In this document: positions 10,910 through 25,200 of the stretch, one piece after another | How positions within the stretch are numbered: position 1 is the first letter of the stretch | How the letters are laid out: every line of letters starts with the position of its first letter | Origin: Helicoverpa zea | Taxonomy: Eukaryota > Arthropoda > Insecta > Lepidoptera > Noctuidae | NCBI RefSeq assembly: GCF_022581195.2 | Contig: NC_061482.1 | Location: 12,896,001 to 12,960,000 of the forward strand | Direction of reading: 5' to 3' | Length of the DNA stretch: 64,000 nucleotides | The notes under the pieces: model-generated | Told to the model about the DNA's origin: nothing | The model's input: only the letters and a program-made list of their open reading frames with translations | The model's database searches: none | Made by a program: the position numbers and the translations under genes

Positions 10910-13900
10910 GTTTTACATTATTGTCAAATACAATATTTTTTATATAATATTTTAACAAAATCTTCCCAAAAGTCATAAGAAAAATGTGGATCGGTAAGTC
11001 TTTATAAATAATTTCGCAGAAATAATTCGCAATCAAGCACAAGTGGGTACAACGGTATTGAGAACTTTGCAGAAAACCATGATATAGGTAGGTACCTAAA
11101 ATATTATTTAACAGAAAAATAAAGAACCGTCAATCTACATACCGAACCAACGAAATCTTCGCGGTAGGGCGTAAGATGGCCTGTAATCAAATATCGGTTA
11201 AGTGATGCATGAAATTGTGCGCGGGGCGGCCTGGGCCGTTGCCCCGCGACGATGTGAGCTTCGGCTTGATGAGGAGCTAATTGGTATTTGCGTTGCAGTA
11301 AAAATATTTATTCGGTACCTGAATAAAAGGACTGGAAATTTTTGATTGCTTGCGTTTGCAAAAAAACTGCAACAGTGCAAGTTTCATCGGCAACCGAACG
11401 GAGAAACTTCACTATTACGTCGGCGGGGAATGAGTATCTTACAAGTGATTGTAGGACATTATTGGCATAGGTAGTAAAAAGTGCCAGACGACCTAAGTAT
11501 TTTCAATCAAAAGAAAATCTAATAAGCGAATTTCAAGTAGGTACGTAATGCCAATCACAATTACATACCTAATTTTGTTACAGGGAAGAAGTACGTATTT
11601 TAGCATTTTTTGTTCACTAAACAAAATACGTTTTTCATTAATTTATAAATTGGTAATTATTATTTAGATTAAGAATGTGGCCTGAGAGACCACATTAAAG
11701 AGACGAGGACCAATACTGATAGCTTTTTTGTAATTTAATCAAAGTGTGACATTACACCCTGAGGTGCTTTAGTAAGTAAATAGGTTCGTTCGATACTTTT
11801 TGTGCGTCTGTATATTCCTCCCGTGCAATTTTTATAGTTTCAATACCTATAGCCTTTTCGGAACTAGTGTCATGTAATAGATTATGGATGGATGGATTAT
11901 TATTTTATTAGGTAGTTTATATTGATGCTAAATGTTTTGCAATACTTCTGTAGTCAGCAAAGTTTTATACAAAAGTGAGCCGTATGCGTAACAGTTTCTA
12001 AAGTGCTTAGTCAGGATAGTGAATTTAATACCTATAGGTACTAGAGTGGAAAGAACCATAAAGGACTTGTTCTTTGTTTTAAGTTTATTTAAGTTTTGCA
12101 TTTTCTTTGGCGGTTTGTTTTCATCAGCCCCTAAAAACATCGTAGGTAGGTATACCTACATTAGGTACTGAAAACCATTTTAAATCTGATCTCGGTGAGC
12201 ATACACGGGTCCATAGTTAAGGGTCAACTTATACTGGTTTAACTACGACCGTACGGTCGACTGTATGATTTTTATGAAAACAACATTTCTCATTTTTATA
12301 AATAGGTAAAGTGAAATCACGCTTAAAAATATAAACAGAACACTTCCGACCGCAGCAGTAATTAAAATTACAGTTGTTGCAATAAACAGAATTCGTAACC
12401 GCAAAATGTCTTTGTTACAAAAACTGCAGTTTATCGAGCTTTTTACGAGTAGGTATAATTAGCTATGTATAGCTATTGAGGTAAAATGGCGCGTCGCAAT
12501 ATCCGAGCTAATAAACACTTCAGCTCCCATTTCGATTCGATTTTTTGCTTTTCTGTGGCCCCGTAAACTTTTTTGTTTTTCTTTTTCTTAAAGTTCGTAA
12601 AGTGGAAATTTCTTAAAATAAGCTTACGAATTTATAGCGAGGTTTTTAGAAATGGGCGATTACCTTCATCGGAATGAACTGTACCTACCTATCGTAGATA
12701 TAGGTCGCTATCAAACCATCATGGGCTATACTCCTGGCTATCAATATCTTTCTTACAGGGGTTAATAGAACTTTATCAAAGTACTAATGGTGTCGAAACA
12801 CATTGAGACCATTTAACCGGCCAGCCCATTTGTGCCCGTATGATGGCGTTCATTTAATTATCGGCCCCTTCATGTCAAGTTAAAGACTGAGGTAGGACTG
12901 TGTGTAGGAGCATATAGCAGGGTTGGACGGACTTTCAATGCGTTAGCAATTAATAATGTTTACATCTTTCTAAAGCAATTGTCTTTAGTTTTGTATGCAC
13001 TAAGAGACACGAAGATTTGTCTAAGTAAACTATTATTAAATATTAAGTATTTTCTCATGCTTCTGTGACTCATCATTCAATGATTTTTTACGTTAAAACT
13101 CCGTGATGTCCATTCCTAAATTCCGCAAAGCTTTTTTTGCGCATAGCTTTACATACGTATTTATTCCTTCTGAGAACATTAAAAACAACAAAACACTTTG
13201 CATATGGATATCTAATAGGATACGTTTTATTTATTTATGTCAAAAACATAAGTGTATGTGTGTTTGTCACGTTCGTAGTTAGTCAATGTTTATTGTTTAG
13301 TATGCATCGCGCCGTCTGGACATGGACACGAAATTCAATGTCGGCTCCAATATATTCTAATAAAATCCAATGGTGTTTAATATTAATACGGTTTCTAAAA
13401 CAATAAACGTTACTTGTAAATAAATGACGGTAAATGATGACCGGATAGTATGAGCGAATTTTTGGAAATAAGGTCGCTAGAATTAAGCCAAAAAACCACC
13501 ACCACATTTTTCTTGTTTCGGTTTTGTAATACAGGAAAAGTTACATGCATTTAAATTATTTTTTAATTAAAAACGCCGCTATTCCTTACGTAAAAGGACA
13601 CGCGATTTCCGCTCAGAATTCAATTAGTACCCAAAAAAATGGCCGATAAACTAAAAATGACATTCGCGCCAGTAAAATTTGCGTGCTCAGTTCAAGCCAG
13701 TACAAGTTTTACCCGTTCTATAGCCGGCATCAATGGACGCGCCGGTTATGACTCCATGAGGACATCATGATCACTTGTTTTATTTGCAAAGAAACCTGTT
13801 TACTAAGCCCCCGCGGTCCTCGGCACTTTTTATCGCGTATTTTTAATGTTCTTACATTTTGTGGCTTGTATGCAAAGATCAGGAATGCAGCGAGAGTAAT

Positions 13901-16900
13901 GAGAAGGGCGCGGACGTAAGGATTATTTTGTAACTCATTTTGGTTTTTGTTTTAGCATGCCTATAGTAAATTAAAGTAGATAAGTAAATCTATTTTGTTA
14001 TTATAGTTGAATGAGAATGGAACTTTGTGAAATTAAACTCTTTGATATTGTTACACAGTGAATGTTGAATGAAGCTGTCTGACATGATTTGATACTTTTG
14101 TTGCACTAGATCTGGATTAACATATCAGTATGTTAAAAGAATATTACTTAAAATATTATACTTGTGACTACAGCCTTTCTTCAGTTTTTTACACAGAATC
14201 ATTAGCTTAAAAAGGTAATTTAATTTCTTTCCAATATCTTGAAAAAAAAAACAACAATCTTTACGAGTTGCATTATGAAATCGGGGCGGTTCGATATCGT
14301 CGAGAACCATAAATTGGAAGTCGTTTTAATACAGGATTCAACATATAATACAGAAACATTCGCAGGTATCAGATGGAAAAAGAAGTCGATTAAAAAGTCA
14401 TTAAAAATAATGCTAAGGCTCACTGCAGGAGGTACAGTTGTACTAAACTTTTAAGCATCAGAGACCTAATCCAATTAAAAATCGAGTTATTTCTGGTTAT
14501 AATTTTAGTTTGAATTAAAAAAGTCGAATTTTCCTGGATCTTTTTTTAGAATTTATAATCAGCTGGGCAACATGTGTCAGATGTGCATTAACACGAAAGG
14601 TCCTAACATAGAAGGAGACAAAAACATCGAAAGATATTTATTACAACAACCTTTATCGAGGAATTTCGTGAGTTACAAATAAATCGTATGCAAATAATGT
14701 GCGTGCAGAATTATAATAGTGTTCGCGTTGACATCAACCTATACTAGGAAAATAGATGTTTTATTCGTTTTAGAATTTTAAATAGATACTTTCTGATTTG
14801 TGTGAATTTATTTGATTAAATTAGTAGAATCTACTTCTAATCTTCTCATCTTAATATAACGGCTCTTGATACTTATAAAGCTTCATCTGGATTGCTAGAA
14901 AGAGTTACAGAGTCCCAGATTCCCTAATCTAATGTTTGTTTATAAAGCATCTTTCTAGAAGCCTACCTATATGTGTAAGTACCTACTCAGTGTATGTGCA
15001 GGACTCAAAACTCTACTCCATTACGTTCCTAATAACTCATAATCTTATCATTCATGTATGAAATGTTATCATGTTGGAGAAGTTTATACCGCTAATTCAG
15101 TTCATCATATTATTATCATCTTGGGAAGGCATGAATAATCTTAACAACGCTACAAGATGCTGGGAGGAGATATAGCTTTCTGTTTACCTCTCTGTGAGAT
15201 GAAACGTGAAGATACGTATGCTTATAGAAAGTCTTAGAACGTGTTTCTTGAATGCGGTTGCATAAATGTTATGAGGTTCCTGATCTCGTGAATTATAAAA
15301 ACGGCAATGTGACTTTAAAAATAACAGTATTTTTTAAGATAGAATCAGGAAGGTCTGGGATTCATGTGTAAGATAATTTTATTGCTTAGATCCTGTTTAA
15401 ATTATTGCATCTTTCTTTATTACACAAGTTCCAGTTACCATCCTATACAAAGATACATGTATCCGTTACAATCTATTTCGAGATGATGCTACATTTTTTA
15501 GCACAGGTTTCTAATAAAATCTGATAACCTTTAATCATAGAAAAAAAAGAACAGGTTTTAATCAGCTTACCTATACATTGAAACAATCGAATAACCTAAG
15601 TATGTCATCCAATGTCGAATTTAATATAACGAAACTTATCGAACCTGCTTGAACGATAGAACCATTTTGTAGTAGTTGACTTTTTTCAGAATAAAGTAGT
15701 AGATATCCTTCCGTCTAACCAAATGGTTCTAACGTTCTCATACCGACAAATCTTATTTATGATAAGTAACGATGCATTTTCCCACACTATATTTCAGTCG
15801 TCAATTTCAAACATTTGGTAATACTTCATATAGTTTTTGCTTAAATTTCAGGATGTGGGTGTTTCGTAAAAGCTTCGGATATCCTTAAGGACTAAGCAAC
15901 ATGTGTTCGATGATACGAATTTTGTGAAATGAGTGAGATGGCTATAGAAAAAAGTGCAGCTTTTTCTTTCTAAAGTTTCGTCCTGGCACAGCATCTGTCA
16001 GGGATATTGGGTGACCCGGCGGCAACTCACGTGAGATGAGAACTGTGGCTCTGTAGTTTTGATCGTGGTTTGCAAAAAAATTATGAATATTTATATAATA
16101 TTTAATTTGAGATTTTTTATTCTTTAATTTTGTACTTCCGCAACTATTCTAAAAAGTTATTTCCAATTTAATCTTACATTTCCTACTTACATTATTTTCT
16201 ATGGGTAGTCGTTACGTCATTCGGTGGTTGCTTATTTGTGATTCTTACCTGAAACAAAAAAAAAAAGTTAGTAAACAGATAATAATTTTATATAAAAAAA
16301 ACGCTTCTCTCAAGTATCAAGACCGTTCATCCACAGTACACCAACGTGCATGAAACTCCGGTTCACACAGTCACCCCCACCAAGGTATTTTGAACCTGTT
16401 GTTGCGCCTGTGTGCGTTTGCAACAGGTACCTTTATAATGTGTTTGTGTAGGAGTGGCAACTATTCGCTTAGCTATCGCTTTTATGAATGAGATCTTAGA
16501 TACGTATGTTTCATTGAATCCCCGTAGTGCGTAGGAATGCGAAACAGTATCATGAGAAATGCATTCGCGGGCACTGTAAGCGTTTTTCGATGGTATTTTG
16601 TAAGAGATTATTGGGAGTATTGATACAGGAGCATTGCGTAGGCACAGCAGTAATAGTACTGACTATAGAATATGAATAACACCTATACTGTGATACAAAT
16701 GTATTCAGTTTACATTTGATATTGTTTTTTGCAACTTAATAATTATAATTGATTGACTATGCCTAAAACACGCTATTGTGCAAATCTGAATGCGTCTACT
16801 TGTACTCAAAGCGAGCTAATTTTAGTACGGTGATTCAAGACGATGCTGTAAAAACAAACGTTATTATTATAATGAATAAATTCTATAAATATCATCTATT

Positions 16901-19900
16901 ATATATAAAACATATTTTCATAAGCTTAGAATAAAACATTAAACAATTATAATTATAAAAGAATATAACAATTTTATTACCGTAATGAATATTTAAGGCT
17001 ATTAATATGTAGGTATCAGTTTTTTTTATACAGTAGGTATTTTATTCTTCACGCCTGAAAATGGAGCGGTGGGCGTTTTCTTTCAGCATGAGCTTTCTAT
17101 TGGTCAGGATAACAATGATAAGGGTTTGCGGGCGGATTTGCGGTTAAAAGAATCTGTATATCCCTTCGGGGAGGATGACAATATGGGACTGGCTATCTAT
17201 ATCATGAAACATTCTTTACAAAATTCAATTAGTTGAATGTTGAATGTGCACGATTTTGATAGCCATAAAAATAAAAGAACAAAATAAAACTTGCTAATAT
17301 TTCCACTACCGGGCAACCGCAATGCAAATCAATTCAAAAAGCAACGTTCGTTGAACAATTTGCGAAGACCCCTCCCACACGCGGCCCAGCCGACTAACAC
17401 ACTCCCACGGAATCGTAACATCGTAGTAAAATTTGTAAACGTCTCCCTTATAAGGCTACTGACATAATATGCGTAAACGTTTTAAATTACGCACGATATT
17501 GTTGTTACTGCTACTATTGTATATATTTGAAATACTTACATTCTTTTTTGTGCCTAATGATTTTTTTAAGTTTTTTGTCAACCGACGTTTTCTTGACAGC
17601 TGTCATTGTCTAGTTGACCGTTATGTCATGTTGACACTAAATCAATGACAGACGCTACAAGAGTTCCAAGGGCCAGTTGCATCATTAGACTCGAATAACA
17701 CGTTTGATGAAACTTTTCTTAAGACTTTGAAACCTTGGCCTAATAACTTTTGTAACAAAAAGTAGTTTATTTTTATTGCTGTGAAATACATTATGAATTT
17801 TTACGTCACCATGCGTGTTCTACGCAACTGGGGTGTAATAGCGAAGGACGATTGGGCTCAGCCCCCTAAGTCTTCAGTGTTTTATGAGATTTTCAGCTCC
17901 GCCTCTAATGTTACCCTCGTTGCTAACGCCCCCGGCCTGAAACGCCCCCCTGAAATCTTTCACCGCCTTCTGTGGCCCCAATTCCCAATTCAATCGTCGT
18001 TTTGGTAATTTCTACCTATAATTCAATCTACAGGCGTTGCGTGAATGTTGTGCTTACCTAGGTATCTTAAAGTATTATAATATAACATACGTCTTAAACT
18101 TTTTAAATGTACTGCCTTGTTTATAACAAGCACGGAGCTCACAAGTAACAAACTTGAAGTACCTACTCATACGAGTAAATTCCTAACCCTGTGACACTGA
18201 AACGCTCAGTGTTCTTTCATAAGTCTCCGCTTGCAGCACTTAAAGCAAAGAAGCGTTACTTCTCGTCTTTCGAGACTGAACAAAACAATGCTGAAAACTG
18301 ACCCCAGTGACATATCTTAGATCAGATTATTTTATTTCTGCTAATGGATTCCGGACACATAAAAATAAGAATTAGACATACTAGCTGGCTGGATTTTTTC
18401 AAGTAATCGGTTGAAAGTTCCATCTATGCCTAAGTAGCTCTACCTTTGTACCTATAGGTAGCCCAAAGTCTAGGTTATAGGATATAACTTAAGTGTTTCA
18501 TATTACTTATACATGCTCGCTAAGTTTTCTTTATTACATATAGGTCGATAGATGTTTACGCTTACAAATGGAAAATATGGAGTTTTGTTTTTTTATAATT
18601 AATAGACATTCTTTTGTTTTAGTTCGAGTAGAAATTGTAGGTTACACAGTACACTCGTGAGATTCTCTGGTCAGCCAGACAGTATTCATTACTTACGATA
18701 GTTCAATGAAGTTGCAATGTTATACATTTCTTAGAAGTCCCAGGAACAATAGTATTGACGTTTTGCGGAATCGTTTAAGGTGATGCTCGGATTTTGTTTC
18801 TACGAAATACGTGTGTGAATGGAGTTCGAGTTGAAATTAACTTGGTGTATGGACAGCTAGGTGATTTTACACCGAAGTATTTTCGGAATATTCGCTCCCA
18901 CTAGCATGAGTTTGACAAACAACGTCAATATTGACAAAGCCTACTCAAATATGGTACCTACGTAACATGAAATATTTACCTTTCAGCTTTGATTAACTTT
19001 TGGTACAACATCGTCAAATTCCAATATATAATATTGACCTTCCTTACCCAGGTTGTTATTACGAAATTCGATGTGGTTATATGAAAAAAAAAAACCATTA
19101 AATCATCTATCCGATATTCCATTTTCAAAAGGGAAACGAACAGACGAGCCGTGTATTTTTTATATGCATTCTAGAGTTTAGTAACGGTAGCGACAGAGAG
19201 GGTGATAGCAAATTGTTGATTAGTGTGAGCGGGATAGAAGTAGTAAGTATTTTTTGCTGAACCTTTCAAAAGACAGTACGGGAATGAAGTGTGCCAAGAA
19301 GCTGAGATTTCTTAATGTATGGGTGATGTAGTAAAATGTAGGTAATAAATAAAAAAGTTTGAAAAACATAGTGTTGTTTCCAATGAAAAAATATCACTAG
19401 AATCTTATCGATAAACAATATATGCTCGGTATAAAAAAATAGGTACGTTTAAATTGACAAATGACCCTCTATTGTGACTCAGCCATTCAATAGTTATATA
19501 AACAAAGGACATAGTAGCCAAAACAAATAGTTTCAATAGAAATACTTAAATTCTAATAAAATGTTATTGTATCGAATATCAATTGATTGATTATGACGTC
19601 TTTGCATAGCTGATTCGTTACATAGTATAATGTTGTTAACAATAAACGAAAAGTTTTCATTTTAAAGGCAGCTTTCTGAGTAATCATATCTTTACCTCTA
19701 GAAAAACTGCGAAAATAAAACACATTAAAACAAATTACAGCAATGTTCTTTCAGAAAGTACTTGTTTTTTAACCACCCGCTAAGAGCTAGGTTTAATAAC
19801 ATACAACATAAAAATAAAAATCGCAAACACATGCGACAATTTATAATTAAACTCAATATCATCTGTTGCTAAGGCCCATGATTACTTTTTACAAGCGTTG

Positions 19901-20906
19901 TTGGTTGCCAATGCAAAAAACCCACTATACCATCTAACGTTGCTAAGTTCAGAGAAAAAAGTATGTTGATGAGATCTCTTCAGTTATTTTTTTTCTTATT
20001 TTCAACACGTTACATTTAATAGCGTCCGAAAAAGTTTTGTTTAATAATCGCATATTTACAGAGTAGTGATGTGCACTCAAATATCGATAATGTTATCGAT
20101 GCCGAAAATACAAATAATAATTTAATTTCCGTTACTCGTATTCAATTGTATATTAAATACACAAGGTTATGATTGTAAATATGAATAATATGACGAGCTA
20201 TTTGTTATAAACAATGATTATTTTGTTTGGGATAAACAGGATGCTTATGTCTTTATTAGTATCGTGAGTTAAGTATACATACCTGAATATTCGTACAATA
20301 TACATTTGATAAGTATGTATGTAATATAGTCCCTTGCCCCTTGTCTTGGCTTTATGAGCGTGCTGGGTGGCCAGAAGAGTATGCTAGATTTATATCAGAA
20401 TATTTTCTGAATGAAAAAAGAATTAACTACTACCTAAAAGACTACTTAATCTGATAATTACACTAATATATAAGAAATTTTATTTTGATGGGTTGAATGA
20501 TATTTTGCACCGGAAAAACTGATTGTTTTTTTCTTTAATTCCCATATCCAACATATACCTAACAAGTACACACGTTTTATTGTTTTATGATGAAATCAAT
20601 ACCGATAATTCTATATTGATTGATGTAAACCTAGATAAAATAATAATGTCTTCACGTACAAGTAATAAAAAGTCCGAGGACGGAGTTAACGGTTTGCCTG
20701 TAAAAAGCCGAGCTTGTAATCTGTATCTCATTATTAGTGTTGTGCTTCATATCGACATGCGTACATATGCAAAAACCAGTAACCTGTTCCTTTTCCTAGT
20801 AATATCCTTTTCTTGGAGAACGTGAAGCTGATTAAATATGAGAGTAATTTCATAAGAAATATTTCAATCGAAACTTATTCAAGGAAGTCTTGTCGACATT
20901 TCTAAT
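10910..20906. other. About 10 kb without a supported gene
   Basis: AT-rich, non-repetitive sequence as far as I can read it. Open frames are short and lack motifs. A C-rich segment at about 17850-17990 stands out in composition but not in coding signals. A 48-bp stretch at 16337-16384 between a CAG and AAG|GTATTT reads as one open phase with GC-rich third positions (see findings). A short hairpin, ACCTGTTG and CAACAGGT, lies at about 16392-16427. A near-palindrome with two ATCGAT cores is at 20082-20100. Confidence 0.5.
20082..20100. promoter_or_regulatory. Paired ATCGAT palindrome (DRE-like)
   Basis: TATCGATAA and TTATCGAT lie 2 bp apart and form an inverted pair. TATCGATA is the DNA-replication-related element bound by DREF in Drosophila. 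I see no gene start next to it, so a regulatory role is speculative, and such words are also frequent at transposon ends. Confidence 0.3.
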
Positions 20907-20918
20907 TAGGGTAAAGGC

Positions 20919-22274
20919 GGGATAGATGCCGCAGTGGGATAGATGCCCCATTTTTAAAAAACCTAACTTCCCATGCTCGCGATTAAGAAACAACCGTTTA
21001 ACTAGAAGCCACAAGCACCCCGCACCTAAATTAGCCACGCGCCATCGAGGGATGAGGTCGCGTTTCGCTCGTGTATGAATTCATCTCCGCGGCGAACTTA
21101 CAGCGAGCGTAAAATTTTTAAAGGTGAGTATTTGCTGTTGTATAACTTTATAAGTAGATATTAATTCCATCAATTTTTTTATTACGTATGTATATTGTTT
21201 CATGAAGTATACATTTTGATGTAAATAGTTGCTCTATTGTATTTATTTATTTAAAAAAATACTAGGGCATCTAACCCTGTCAAAAAGGATAGTTGCCCTG
21301 ATTTTTTACGGTATAGGTGCCCCTAGGGGCATCTATCCCTCCATACACCACGTGTACCCTGAATGTATTATAAGTGCTTTGAATATATATTTTTCATGTG
21401 TTTATGTATAGGTATTTACACTTTTTATTGATTACGAATGATTTACAGTTCAAACAGTGAAGATGAAGACAATTCACTTAAGAACAAAGTTAAGGAATAG
21501 AAAACTAAAGGTTTGCCGGTGAAGAAGACTAAAAGAGATGGACAGGATGAGCCTAAAGATACAAATAAAAATAACTGCATATAATGTTTTGAAAACTATG
21601 AATAAACAAAGTCTAAATCCGACTGGATTCAATGTGTAATGTGTCAGTGCTCGTTACATGAAACCTCTATACTTTTCAGAAATTTTTGCTCGAGATGTAG
21701 AAAACTTAAAGCACTGTCCGGTTAAATATTATGATGCTAAGTATATTGTGTTATTTTAGTTTTTAAGAAAGAATGATTTTTATGATTTTGCATGTTGAAA
21801 CTAAATAATTAATATTTTATAATAAGTGTTTCAAATATAAAATACATTATTTTTGTTGAACAAATACTTTTAGAATATTATTGTGTTAATTTTAATGAAT
21901 CTGATAATGAATATAAAAAGATTTTAAAAACTGCAAAATACTTTTCATTTCAAATAAATTAAAGTCAAAAAATATATAAATATTATTAATATAATATACT
22001 TAAACAGTATGAAGGGCATCTATCCCGCACCGTAGGCATCTATCCTCGCTAGTATTTTCAAGGTGGGGCAACTATCCATAGGGGTAGGCATCTATCCCCA
22101 AAAATTGAGGTCTACAAAAAGCTAAAATCTGCAAAACGTGTAGTATATAGGTCCAAAAAGACAAATCACAAATAAACATAAAGGATTAAACTAGTTACAT
22201 TCATAGGTGTTATTAATGTAGAACCAATATTTATTAAATTATAAGCATATTTCAAAAAGTGGGGCATCTATCCC
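20919..22274. repeat. Dispersed 12-bp word array GGGATAGATGCC inside the pogo-like relic
   Basis: Forward copies are at 20919-20930 and 20936-20947. Reverse copies (GGCATCTATCCC) are at 21328-21339, 22015-22026, 22035-22046 (one change), 22087-22098 and 22263-22274. Degenerate forms are near 21265 (GGGCATCTAACCC), 21287 (GGATAGTTGCCC) and 22065 (GGGCAACTATCC). The copies cluster at the two ends and around 21265-21340. Multiple binding sites for a transposase or host factor would explain this, but that is inference. Confidence 0.85.
21449..21725 (+). pseudogene. Broken transposase C-terminus with zinc-finger remnant
   Basis: One frame reads an acidic-serine stretch (SNSEDEDN), a lysine-rich linker (KKTKRDGQDEPKD) and then a finger-like cysteine pattern: Cys at 21576 and 21585, Trp at 21624, Cys at 21633, 21642 and 21648, His at 21657, Cys at 21687 and 21696. 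It ends at TAA 21723-21725. This CxxC, W-x2-C-x2-C, H, CxxC spacing resembles the PHD-like finger that closes many insect pogo/Tigger-type transposases. Three in-frame stops (21498, 21582, 21603) show it is dead. It could instead be another DDE family with a C-terminal finger. No upstream catalytic domain remains. Confidence 0.6.
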
Positions 22275-22286
22275 GCCTTTACCCTA

Positions 22287-25200
22287 GTATTTTTAGGTGC
22301 TGAACACAAATGAATACATAAAAAATAGTTAGGTATTCTAATTTTAAACAATGTAGATGAAGCAAAAATATTGATTCAAATTCTAATGTACTTTGAACAG
22401 TGCGCGAATGGTTCCTTTGTGAATGTTGACACACATTATACTTACTTTGTTACAAGAGTTGTAACAATGAGCTTGTGTTTTGAAAATCGTTTCGCGTCTG
22501 TCTATCGATACTTTATTTATACATGTTTGGCATTCGAACGCCATGTTACGAATGCGCGCTGATAATATTTATTTTTATGAGTCCTCCTCTCACATAGTTG
22601 TGCTTTACTTCGTCTTTTTACCAAGCAAGTAACCAAGTAACAATTTGTAATAAGACGTCAAAATTTATAATTCTCTAACTTATCTCTCCTTACATGAAGG
22701 TTGAAGACTTTTTATATAAAAATATAGGCTTTAACTACTGCATTAGAGTCTGTAAGTGTTAACTGTGATTACCTGACGCGAAATTTGTGACTTCCGTTCA
22801 ATATAAGTGGTATAATTGAACATAATACATGCAATAATTCGTATGATTAAATAACAATACTTTAAAGTGGTAAAGTATGAAAAGAGCTTAAGTATAGACA
22901 CAGATGTGTAACTTTAAAATGCTGTAAACCATTTGCATACCATTAAAATCTCCACTATAAGTCATTTGTTTATAACCAGCAATTAACGTAACGGAGTTTT
23001 CGCTTGGCACCAAATGAAATGTTACACAACGGTGTAAGAGGCGGTCCGTATCGGATGACAATTAGCATTCATGTCGTACTGGTTGGTTTTCAGTGTTCTA
23101 TTCGATCCTTCTTTTAAAGCCATTTCGCTTATAGTTTTCGCGAATTTTTATTCGTAGAATTTTTAAGGTAACATTAACTGTAAGCAAAATTGCAAAGGAC
23201 AGCCATTAAAATATGTATTTTCTGTATTAACATGCGAACGTAATACGCAAATGTCACTTTACATAAGCGAACTTCCTTTTGATATCCGATGTTTAAGTAA
23301 AATAACCGGATTTTTCGGCAAAAATCCACTTTCATTCATCGAACAGGAAAACGTTATCTAAAAGGCAATAAAATTAATTAATAATTATCGATGGTATCCG
23401 TTACTCAGTTGTAGACATTGAGAGAGTAAATAAACTGCTTTTTGTTGATAAAAGCACGGTATTAGCCGCTTCAATTTATTGCAATTACATACAGCCTAGA
23501 GGCTGGACCGTTATGCTATAAAAAACTAGAGCCTGTCCGTGTATACGAACGGTATTACTAGATTACCTTATTCGGTCCGTCATCTGCGTTCCTTCGACGG
23601 GAACGGGCGACCTGAAGTACCTGGTATCGGCATCTTATCACTATTATCTAAAACCTAGATTCGAAGTTCGAACAAGGAATCTTGGTCTCCCAATAGATTT
23701 TTCTTTATTACTTTATGGCCTTTAAAACCATATTTCGACATACGTATTGCCGTTTACTTCATATCTATTGTAAGCGGTACAATTTCAACTGTGTTCGGTA
23801 TTGAGAAGATCCAATTTTATTTTATGGTTATATTTTTTATAAGGTCAAGGCTTTCTTGCATTTGTCATAGTTCGTGTTTTTGAAGAATTTATCGCATGAT
23901 TTGTCAAAGGCTGAATAAGCCGAGCGACTTCGACACTTTCACTGGCACAAGAGGCCTTTGCGCAACCTCTCGATATGCCTTTGTTACCGAATTTACAGTC
24001 TTCGACTTGTTAATAGCAGAGAACACAACACAATTCGTGACTATTTACTTTTGACGACTAACATACACGGCGCCATTCCATTGATTTCTATAGCGCTGTG
24101 TCAAATATCAAAGGTCGAAGCAAATTTTATTAAATAACAAAATCTTTGTTTCTATTTGCATAAACATCTCATATTTCTTCGAAGTCTGTTTTACAGGTTT
24201 GTGTTATAAAACCAGCGACTATCGATATTTTCATTTTTACTTTCACATCCCTAATAAATATTTGACGGCCAATGTGACTGTGACGCATTGCGAGTCCAGT
24301 AAATTCATTCGAATGCATCAATTCGATTGGCATGTCGTATAATTTTTCAACGGTACTGAACGCGTGGGATAATTTGTAGAGACAATTGATTTGAAAATCG
24401 TCACAAAAAGCGAGCGAGAGCATGTGAAGTATGACATTATGGTGGCTAACGGCATCTAAGTTGCACCGTATCGGCTTACTACGAAAGGTTACTGCCATCG
24501 TAACTGATGGATTTGACAATACCGAGATAACGCGCTTCCTCTGCAAATTACTTAACTCACGAATATATTACTGACGTGAAAAACTAAAATGCCAAACAAA
24601 GTGTCTACCAAGTTTTGCAAAAAAGTCGATTGCTATCGCCGCTTGTCGCAACATGTTAAAAAGTGTCGGTGATAAAAAATCGTCTCGATTACTCGCATAA
24701 TTAAGTATAGAGTTTAAGGCCAAAACAACTTTTACAGGCTGACTTTATACTATCATTTTAATATCTAAACACCTCATTCTTCTAAGGGAGTTTTTGCAAG
24801 TAGGTATCAGATAGTCATCCACAATTCGAATATCATTGTCATGGAAATATGTAAGAAACCAACTCACACGAATACATGTAACGCAAAATTGTTCACAAAA
24901 GCTATTCACGTCGAACGAATCAAGTGCTTTACCAAACAATTCACCTAACTACGTGTAATTTCCCGAGGATCCTGCAAACAGTACAATGGGCTAATAAAGG
25001 TATTTGTTTATAAATAACCAACAATATGACACTGAGAAACTATTATTATGTAAGGCATAGGTTCTCAGAAACGTGCGGTGTACGGAAAATGAACTGTTTG
25101 TAACGTTCAAAAATAAACGCGAAGCTAAGGCCTGTTCATGGGGAAATGTAGAATTTAACCACTTGACGTTTGAAATAATAATTTAATTTTCGATTGAAAT

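Larger units (their letters stand above)
20909..22284 (+). mobile_element. Pogo/Tc1-mariner-like DNA transposon relic (1,376 bp)
   Basis: Seen: perfect terminal inverted repeats beginning GGGTAAAGGCGGGATAGATG (20909 onward; complement ending at 22284), flanked on both sides by TA (20907-20908 and 22285-22286). A TA duplication is typical of the Tc1/mariner/pogo superfamily. The inside has a decayed reading frame with a cysteine-rich C-terminus (21449-21725), which fits the C-terminal PHD-like finger of some insect pogo-type transposases. A GTGAGT donor at 21124 and an acceptor CAG ending at 21448 could bound an intron. The catalytic DDE region is missing, so this is an internally deleted copy. 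A 12-bp word, GGGATAGATGCC, recurs in both orientations (separate entry). Confidence 0.8.

Noticed and set aside
10984..10999. Ten-base coding start ATGTGGATCG followed by GTAAGT as a tiny first exon
   Set aside because: Too short to distinguish from chance; no supporting promoter or second exon.
24169..24546. 125-codon minus-strand ORF as a gene
   Set aside because: No recognisable domain, no splice or promoter context, and a length expected by chance over six frames of 64 kb.
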